DNA of 10,662 nt from NCBI GenBank assembly GCA_021825225.1, contig JAKAIH010000043.1:1-10662 (forward strand). Reading direction: 5' to 3'. Both the position numbers and the translations under genes were made by a program. Below the pieces are notes generated by a model. It ran no database searches and was not told where the DNA came from. It saw nothing but the letters and a program-made list of their open reading frames with translations. This document shows, in pieces, positions 6,745 to 10,662 of this stretch; position 1 is the stretch's first letter; each line of letters opens with the position of its first letter. The stretch comes from Pseudomonadota bacterium (lineage in GTDB: Bacteria > Pseudomonadota > Gammaproteobacteria > Burkholderiales > SG8-39).

Positions 6745-7950
6745 TCATGCTGATTTGAGCTTGGCGACGGAGCTGCGGCCGGCGGCGGCTTCGGTGAGAT
6801 AGGCCATCGCCGCGGCTGCACCGCCCTGTTTGTGCGGAGCATGCGCAAGCGCCAGTCCCATTTCGACGCCGGCGAGCGTGCCCATCAGCGTGAGGTCGTT
6901 GAAGTCGCCGAGGTGGCCGATGCGGAACACTTTGCCCGCGAGCCGTCCCAGGCCGGTGCCCAGCGACATGTCGTAGGCTTCGAGTATGGTTTTCCTCAGT
7001 GAGTCGGCGTCGTGGCCGGCAGGCATCATCACCGCGGTGAGGGTATTGCTGTATTCCTCGGCGTTGGCGCAGAGAATCTCCAGGCCCCAGGCGCGCACCG
7101 CGCGCCGCGTCGCCTCGGCATGGCGCGCGTGGCGCGCGAACACCTGCGGCAGGCCTTCTTCGCGCAGCATCGCGATCGCCTCGCGCAGGCCATAGAGCAG
7201 ATTGGTCGCAGGCGTATAGGGAAAGTATCCGGTCTTGTTGGCGGCGATGATCTCCTCCCAGCCCCAGTAGGACTTGGGCAGCTTGGAGGACTGCGCCGCT
7301 TTGCGCGCCTTTTCGCTCACCGCGTTGAAGGACAGGCCAGGCGGCAGCATCAGTCCCTTTTGCGACCCGGCCACGGTCACGTCCACGCCCCATTCGTCGT
7401 GGCGGTAGTCGATCGACGCGAGCGAGGAGATGGTATCGACCATGAACAGCGCCGGATGCGCCGCGGCGTCGATCGCCTTGCGCACCAGCGCGATGCGGCT
7501 GGTGACGCCGGTGGAAGTCTCGTTCTGCACCACGCACACCGCCTTGATCGCGTGCGCCTTGTCTTCCTTCAGTCTGGCTTCGACCGCCGCCGGATCGGCG
7601 CCGCGGCGCCAGTCGGTGGCTATCAGTTCCACCTGCAGGCCGAGCTTGCCTGCCATTTTCTGCCACAGGCTGGCAAAATGCCCGGTTTCGACCATGAGCA
7701 CCTTGTCGCCCGGGGACAGGCTGTTCACCAGCGCCGCTTCCCAGGCGCCGGTGCCCGAGGCGGGGTAGATTACTACCGGCTGCCGTGTCTGAAATACGTG
7801 CTGGAGGCCCTCGATGATCTCCAGGCCGAGCTGAGCGAACTTCGGCCCGCGGTGATCCATGGTGGGATAGTCGATAGCGCGCAGTACGCGGTCGGGGACA
7901 TTGGTCGGTCCGGGGATTTGCAGAAAATGGCGACCACTGTTGAAAGCCAT
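6745..7950 (-). CDS. Class V aminotransferase, serine-glyoxylate / alanine-glyoxylate type
   Basis: This is a cytoplasmic PLP enzyme that transfers an amino group to a 2-oxoacid, typically glyoxylate to glycine with serine as donor (giving hydroxypyruvate). The product is 401 residues, the size of the SGAT/AGT family. Visible features are an N-terminal IPGPTNVP substrate loop (12-19), DHRGPKF (32-38), the PLP-phosphate loop YPASGTGAWEAA (62-73), Asp172 in VDTISSLAS (pyridine-nitrogen partner), the Schiff-base Lys198 in AGSQKGLMLPPGLSF, and Arg343 in FRIGHLGD (carboxylate binding). The start at 7948-7950 has AAGGA 8 bases upstream and begins the conserved region; the longer frame to 8037 crosses the promoter palindromes. 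Alternatives are the homologous aspartate-glyoxylate aminotransferase BhcA of the beta-hydroxyaspartate cycle, or a pyruvate-dependent relative. No bhcBCD homologue is visible here. It diverges from the GntR gene, and is upstream of and co-directional with tctCBA. Confidence 0.92.
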   Translation of the reverse strand: MAFNSGRHFLQIPGPTNVPDRVLRAIDYPTMDHRGPKFAQLGLEIIEGLQHVFQTRQPVVIYPASGTGAWEAALVNSLSPGDKVLMVETGHFASLWQKMAGKLGLQVELIATDWRRGADPAAVEARLKEDKAHAIKAVCVVQNETSTGVTSRIALVRKAIDAAAHPALFMVDTISSLASIDYRHDEWGVDVTVAGSQKGLMLPPGLSFNAVSEKARKAAQSSKLPKSYWGWEEIIAANKTGYFPYTPATNLLYGLREAIAMLREEGLPQVFARHARHAEATRRAVRAWGLEILCANAEEYSNTLTAVMMPAGHDADSLRKTILEAYDMSLGTGLGRLAGKVFRIGHLGDFNDLTLMGTLAGVEMGLALAHAPHKQGGAAAAMAYLTEAAAGRSSVAKLKSA

Positions 7951-7958
7951 GAGAGTAT

Positions 7959-7963
7959 TCCTT
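7959..7963 (-). promoter_or_regulatory. Ribosome binding site of the aminotransferase gene
   Basis: The minus strand reads AAGGA with 8-nt spacing to the ATG at 7950. It supports that start over the upstream in-frame ATG at 8037. Confidence 0.7.
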
Positions 7964-8019
7964 GTGGGCGGATAAAATGGACTGCAGTATTGTTGCCAGC
8001 TAGCTATTTTGTATGCAAT

Positions 8020-8033
8020 TGAATCATGATTCA
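8020..8033. promoter_or_regulatory. 14-bp perfect palindrome, candidate operator
   Basis: TGAATCATGATTCA is identical to its reverse complement. It lies 70 bp upstream of the aminotransferase start, in the spacer/-10 side of the candidate minus-strand promoter whose -35 is at 8042-8047. An operator here would be well placed for repression of the aminotransferase gene. Its sequence differs from the GT-N3-AC pattern of the FadR subfamily, so a different regulator may use it. Confidence 0.5.
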
Positions 8034-8041
8034 GCATTAGC

Positions 8042-8047
8042 CGTCAA
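8042..8047 (-). promoter_or_regulatory. Candidate -35 element for the aminotransferase gene
   Basis: The minus strand reads TTGACG, five of six to the sigma-70 consensus. With 17-nt spacing the -10 would be ATTCAA, inside the end of the 14-bp palindrome, which is a weak match. The promoter is tentative, and a different start site is quite possible. Confidence 0.25.
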
Positions 8048-8053
8048 CTGTCT

Positions 8054-8064
8054 ATGTAATACAT
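8054..8064. promoter_or_regulatory. FadR-subfamily-like operator ATGTA-A-TACAT
   Basis: ATGTAATACAT is a perfect palindrome around one central base. Its core TGT-N3-ACA has the GT-N3-AC geometry of operators bound by the FadR subfamily of GntR regulators (FadR itself uses TGGT-N3-ACCA). It sits where the -35 region of the regulator gene would be, 18 bp upstream of its TATAAT. This makes it the best candidate for autoregulation and for control of the divergent aminotransferase gene. Confidence 0.5.
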
Positions 8065-8081
8065 TGTTTTATTGCAAATAA

Positions 8082-8087
8082 TATAAT
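8082..8087 (+). promoter_or_regulatory. Consensus -10 element of the GntR-family gene
   Basis: TATAAT matches the sigma-70 -10 consensus exactly, inside an AT-rich stretch that stands out against the GC-rich surroundings. The region about 17 bp upstream (ATACAT) is a poor -35, so the promoter may be weak or controlled. Transcription would begin near 8094, giving a leader of about 13 nt to the ATG at 8107 or about 43 nt to the ATG at 8137. Confidence 0.5.
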
Positions 8088-8106
8088 TGCCACGACGTCC
8101 AATAAA

Positions 8107-8838
8107 ATGTATTATGCATACAAAAATGACCTCGACATGAACCAGGATATTCAAAATTCCCCCATTGGCATTGGCTCCGCCACTGCTATCGAGCCGCGCC
8201 TTCTGGCGGCAGAAGTGCTTGAGCGGCTACGCGACCTGATCGTCCAGGGCGAACTGGCACCAGGCGTAAAACTCAACGAGCGCGTGCTGTGCGAGCGCCT
8301 GCGCACCTCGCGTACCCCGGTGCGCGAGGCGATCAAATATCTGGCCTCGGAGGGACTGGTCGAACTGTTGCCAAATCGCGGTGCGATCGTCACGCCCATC
8401 ACCGCCACCACGGTGCGTGAAATGTTCGTGCTGCTGGCCGCGCTCGAGGCGCTCGCCGGCGAACTCGCCTGCGCCAATGCGAGCGAGGCCGACATCGCCG
8501 AGATTCGGGCGCTGCACTACCAGATGCTGGTCCACCACGCTCGCGGGGAACTCGCGCAGTATTTCCGCTGCAACCAGGAAATCCATCTGCGCCTGGTCGA
8601 GTGCACCGGCAATGTCACGCTGTCCAACACCTACCGTGCCTTGAATAGCCATGTGCGGCGCGCGCGCTACATGGCCAATTTCTCGCGCGAGCGCTGGGAT
8701 CATGCGGTGGAGGAACACGAGAAAATTCTCGACGCGCTGGCCCGGCGCGACAACGTGCTGTTGCCGGCGCTGCTGCGCAAACACCTCGAAAACAAAATGC
8801 TGGTAGTGCTCGAAGCGCTGGGCCAGCAAGCCGCTTGA
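8107..8838 (+). CDS. GntR-family transcriptional regulator, FadR/FCD subfamily
   Basis: This is a cytoplasmic DNA-binding regulator, probably a dimer responding to a small carboxylate. The product has 243 residues. The winged helix-turn-helix spans about residues 33-97, with the GntR signature: LRDLIVQGELAPGVKLNE, the recognition-helix part SRTPVREAIKYLASEGLVE, and the wing LPNRGAIV. An all-helical FCD ligand domain follows (about 103-235). Its probable metal or ligand residues are Asn156 and His160 (in RCNQEIH; the first position is Asp in many relatives), His204 and His226. The start is uncertain: ATG at 8107 gives the full frame, ATG at 8137 (residue 11) removes ten non-conserved residues, and neither has a clear ribosome binding site. 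It diverges from the aminotransferase gene across 156 bp with palindromic sites, the usual arrangement for a local regulator. The likely effector is a 2-oxo or 2-hydroxy acid (inference). Confidence 0.94.
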   Translation: MYYAYKNDLDMNQDIQNSPIGIGSATAIEPRLLAAEVLERLRDLIVQGELAPGVKLNERVLCERLRTSRTPVREAIKYLASEGLVELLPNRGAIVTPITATTVREMFVLLAALEALAGELACANASEADIAEIRALHYQMLVHHARGELAQYFRCNQEIHLRLVECTGNVTLSNTYRALNSHVRRARYMANFSRERWDHAVEEHEKILDALARRDNVLLPALLRKHLENKMLVVLEALGQQAA

Positions 8839-8931
8839 CTATTGTAGTAAGGTAGCGCGCAGGGCACGAGGCCGATTCGGCATCGCCGGGGCAGCTCATG
8901 ACTTCGCACCGGCAGGGCTGGCGTAACGCGC

Positions 8932-8937
8932 AAGGAG
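8932..8937 (+). promoter_or_regulatory. Ribosome binding site for the FrnE-like gene (supports TTG start)
   Basis: AAGGAG stands 6 bases before the TTG at 8944. The protein begins with the conserved beta-strand leading into CPWC only if this TTG is used, so the site decides a rare start codon. Confidence 0.75.
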
Positions 8938-8943
8938 AGCGTT

Positions 8944-9603
8944 TTGAACATCGACATCATTTCCGACGTGGTATGTCCGTGGTGCTACGTCGGCAAGCGC
9001 CAGATCGAGGCAGCGCTCGCGCTTTACGCACAGCAATATCCCGGCGCGGATAGGCCGCACATTGGCTGGCGGCCGTTTCAACTCAATCCGCAGTTGCCGC
9101 CCGAAGGCATGAGCCGGCGGGAGTACGTGCTGCAGAAATTTGGCGCGCAGCGGGCGAACGACGTCTACGCACGCGTGACTGCGGTCGGCGCCGAATACGG
9201 CATCGCATTTGCATTCGACAAGATCGTGCGCCAACCCAACACGGTCGCCGCGCACAGCCTGATCGCGCTCGCCGGCGCCGGGGAATCGCGCGTCGAAGGC
9301 TTGCAGGGCAGGGTCAAGGAAGCATTCCTGCGCGCCTATTTTCTCGACGGCATCGATCTGACAGCGGCGGAAAACCTGGTTGCCATCGCCGCCGCGGCTG
9401 GTATGGACCCGGCGCAGGCGCGGCAATGCCTGGCCGACCCGCAATCGCGGCAGACGGTGGAGCAGGAAGACCAGCGCGCGCGTGCCATCGGCGTGCAAGG
9501 CGTGCCCTTCTTCATTTTCAACGGCAAACTCGCGGTGTCCGGCGCGCAGGGGCCGCAAGCACTGCTCGACGCCATGCGTCAGGCAGAAAGCGCGGTCGCT
9601 TAG
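8944..9603 (+). CDS. DsbA-family thioredoxin-fold protein, FrnE type
   Basis: This is a 219-residue cytoplasmic protein of the DsbA-like/2-hydroxychromene-2-carboxylate isomerase group, closest in pattern to FrnE oxidoreductases. No signal peptide is present. The first strand IDIISDVVCPWCYVGKRQ carries a CPWC redox motif at residues 11-14. IGWRPFQLNP (40-49) and the NT-x3-AH motif (99-104) are typical of the inserted helical domain. GVQGVPFFIFNGK (183-195) supplies the cis-proline (Pro188) that faces the active site, followed by a final GAQGPQAL helix. It is expected to act in thiol-disulfide exchange or glutathione-linked chemistry; the substrate is unknown. The TTG start has a good ribosome binding site. 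It is 105 bp after the regulator and 30 bp before the FAD oxidase gene, so co-transcription with the latter is likely. The 105-bp upstream gap shows no clear promoter or terminator. Confidence 0.9.
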   Translation: MNIDIISDVVCPWCYVGKRQIEAALALYAQQYPGADRPHIGWRPFQLNPQLPPEGMSRREYVLQKFGAQRANDVYARVTAVGAEYGIAFAFDKIVRQPNTVAAHSLIALAGAGESRVEGLQGRVKEAFLRAYFLDGIDLTAAENLVAIAAAAGMDPAQARQCLADPQSRQTVEQEDQRARAIGVQGVPFFIFNGKLAVSGAQGPQALLDAMRQAESAVA

Positions 9604-9633
9604 AGCGCGCAGTTTATTCGCGCACAGACTCCC

Positions 9634-10662
9634 ATGGAACCGGCATCGAAACAACCCGCTACCGTCATGCCGCACCCGCGCACGGGTGACGACGCGCTCG
9701 CGGCGCGGCTGCGGCGCGAGATCAAAGGCGAGGTGCTGTTCGATGCCGCGAGCCGCGGCCGCTACTCCACCGATGCGTCGATCTACCAGATCGAGCCGGT
9801 AGGGGTCGTGGTGCCGCAGACCGAGGAGGACGCGCGCATCGCCATCCAGATCGCTGCCGAGCTGGCTGTGCCTATCCTGCCGCGCGGCGGCGGTACCTCG
9901 CAATGCGGCCAGACGGTGGGTGCCGCGCTGGTAATAGACAATTCGAAGTTCCTGCATCAGGTCATCGCCTTCGATAAAGACGCGCGCACGGCGGTGGTGC
10001 AGCCGGGCCTGGTGCTGGATCAGTTGAACGCCTACTTGCGGCCGCACGGCCTGTGGTTCCCGGTGGACGTATCCACCAGCGCGCAGGCGACGCTGGGCGG
10101 CATGGCCGGAAACAACTCCTGCGGCTCGCGCTCGATACGCTACGGCAACATGGTGCACAACGTGCGCGGCATCGACGCGCTGCTCGCGGACGGCTCCGCA
10201 TTCCATTTCGGCGCCAGCGATCAGATCGCCGGCGCGCCCGCAGCCTACCGCGAGCTGGTCGCGCGGGTGCATGCAGTGGCCCGGCGCGAGGCGGCGGAGA
10301 TCGAGGCGCGCTGGCCCAAGGTGCTGCGCCGGGTGCAGGGCTACAACCTCGACATGGTGCAGCCCGGCGCCGAGGGCGCGCCGCTGCCGCACAACCTCGC
10401 GCACCTGCTGGTCGGCTCCGAGGGCACGCTCGCTTATACGCGGCGCATCCACCTCGACCTCGCACCGCTGCCGCGGCACAAGACCCTGGGCGTATGCCAC
10501 TTCCCGAGCTTCCATCAGGCGATGCAAGCCCCGCAGCACATCGTCGGGCTCGGGCCCACGGCGGTGGAACTGGTGGACCGCACCATGATCGAGCTTGCGC
10601 GCGGCAATGCCGCGTTCAGGCCCGTGGTCGAACGTTTCCTCAAGGGAGATCCGGACGCGATC
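9634..10662 (+). CDS. FAD-linked 2-hydroxyacid oxidase, GlcD/YdiJ type (5' part)
   Basis: This is a flavoprotein of the PCMH FAD-binding family that oxidises 2-hydroxyacids such as glycolate, D-lactate or D-2-hydroxyglutarate. The window holds 343 codons, and the gene continues past the right edge. The FAD-binding domain spans about residues 56-270: PRGGGTSQCGQTVG (83-96) is the pyrophosphate loop, VDVSTSAQATLGGMAGNNSCGSRS-type sequence (145-167) is the second FAD loop, and HLLVGSEGTLAYT (257-269) closes the domain. The start of the FAD-oxidase C domain follows, including VELVDRTMI. The TSQCGQ variant and the KVLRRVQGYNLDMV segment resemble the long YdiJ-like proteins that carry a C-terminal Fe-S domain; whether one is present lies outside the window. 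The start is uncertain: ATG at 9634 or 9667 (residue 12), neither with a clear ribosome binding site. It follows the FrnE-like gene by 30 bp. It could supply 2-oxoacids to the aminotransferase (inference). Confidence 0.9.
   Translation, partial: MEPASKQPATVMPHPRTGDDALAARLRREIKGEVLFDAASRGRYSTDASIYQIEPVGVVVPQTEEDARIAIQIAAELAVPILPRGGGTSQCGQTVGAALVIDNSKFLHQVIAFDKDARTAVVQPGLVLDQLNAYLRPHGLWFPVDVSTSAQATLGGMAGNNSCGSRSIRYGNMVHNVRGIDALLADGSAFHFGASDQIAGAPAAYRELVARVHAVARREAAEIEARWPKVLRRVQGYNLDMVQPGAEGAPLPHNLAHLLVGSEGTLAYTRRIHLDLAPLPRHKTLGVCHFPSFHQAMQAPQHIVGLGPTAVELVDRTMIELARGNAAFRPVVERFLKGDPDAI

Larger units (their letters stand above)
8007..8125. repeat. Widely spaced 11-bp inverted repeat flanking the divergent promoter region
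   Basis: TTTTGTATGCA at 8007-8017 recurs in perfect inverted orientation (TGCATACAAAA) at 8115-8125, with centres 108 bp apart. The two arms bracket the palindromes and the -10 element between the divergent genes. Such paired distant sites are compatible with DNA looping by a dimeric regulator. The right copy overlaps the first codons of the regulator gene if translation starts at 8107. The repeat is seen directly; binding is inferred. Confidence 0.5.

Noticed and set aside
8836..8900. TTGACT at the regulator stop as a -35 for the FrnE-like gene
   Set aside because: No -10-like hexamer follows at suitable spacing.
8896..10539. 547-codon minus-strand open frame opposite the FrnE-like and FAD oxidase genes
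   Set aside because: It is an antisense shadow spanning two supported plus-strand genes and their gap; the translation is Arg/His-rich with no motif.

Overview
The base composition (GC-rich, roughly 60 percent or more by eye) and the gene content suggest a betaproteobacterium, most likely of the Burkholderiales. The content that points there is a Bug-type extracytoplasmic solute receptor with its TctAB permease, a TRAP transporter, and an FCD-type GntR regulator beside small-carboxylate metabolism. This placement is inference from gene content; there is no rRNA or other phylogenetic marker in the window.

Layout. The left three quarters (44-7950) is read entirely on the minus strand. In transcription order it holds a PLP-dependent serine-glyoxylate-type aminotransferase (7950-6745); a complete tripartite tricarboxylate transporter, tctC-tctB-tctA (6555-3373); an intergenic stretch with what looks like the decayed C-terminal end of an enoyl-CoA hydratase (3320-3069); and a complete TRAP transporter, dctP-dctQ-dctM (2965-44). 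The right quarter is read on the plus strand: a GntR/FadR-family (FCD) regulator diverging from the aminotransferase (8107-8838), a FrnE/DsbA-like thioredoxin-fold protein (8944-9603), and the first 343 codons of an FAD-linked 2-hydroxyacid oxidase of the GlcD/YdiJ type that runs off the window (9634-10662).

How the genes may work together (inference). The regulator and aminotransferase share a 156-bp AT-rich divergent promoter region carrying three palindromic signals, one of which (8054-8064) matches the FadR-subfamily GT-N3-AC operator pattern. A simple model is an effector-responsive locus for taking up a small organic acid through one or two binding-protein-dependent secondary transporters, oxidising a 2-hydroxyacid with the flavoprotein, and transaminating the resulting 2-oxoacid (glyoxylate or hydroxypyruvate) with the aminotransferase. 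Two unrelated tripartite transporters placed back to back in the same direction is the most notable organisational feature.

Each of the two solute-binding-protein genes is followed, 10 to 17 bases after its stop codon, by a strong stem-loop before the membrane-subunit genes. This suggests parallel post-transcriptional weighting of expression toward the binding protein. No rRNA, tRNA, insertion sequence, CRISPR array or phage gene was recognised. The individual genes belong to known families; nothing here is clearly a new biological system.
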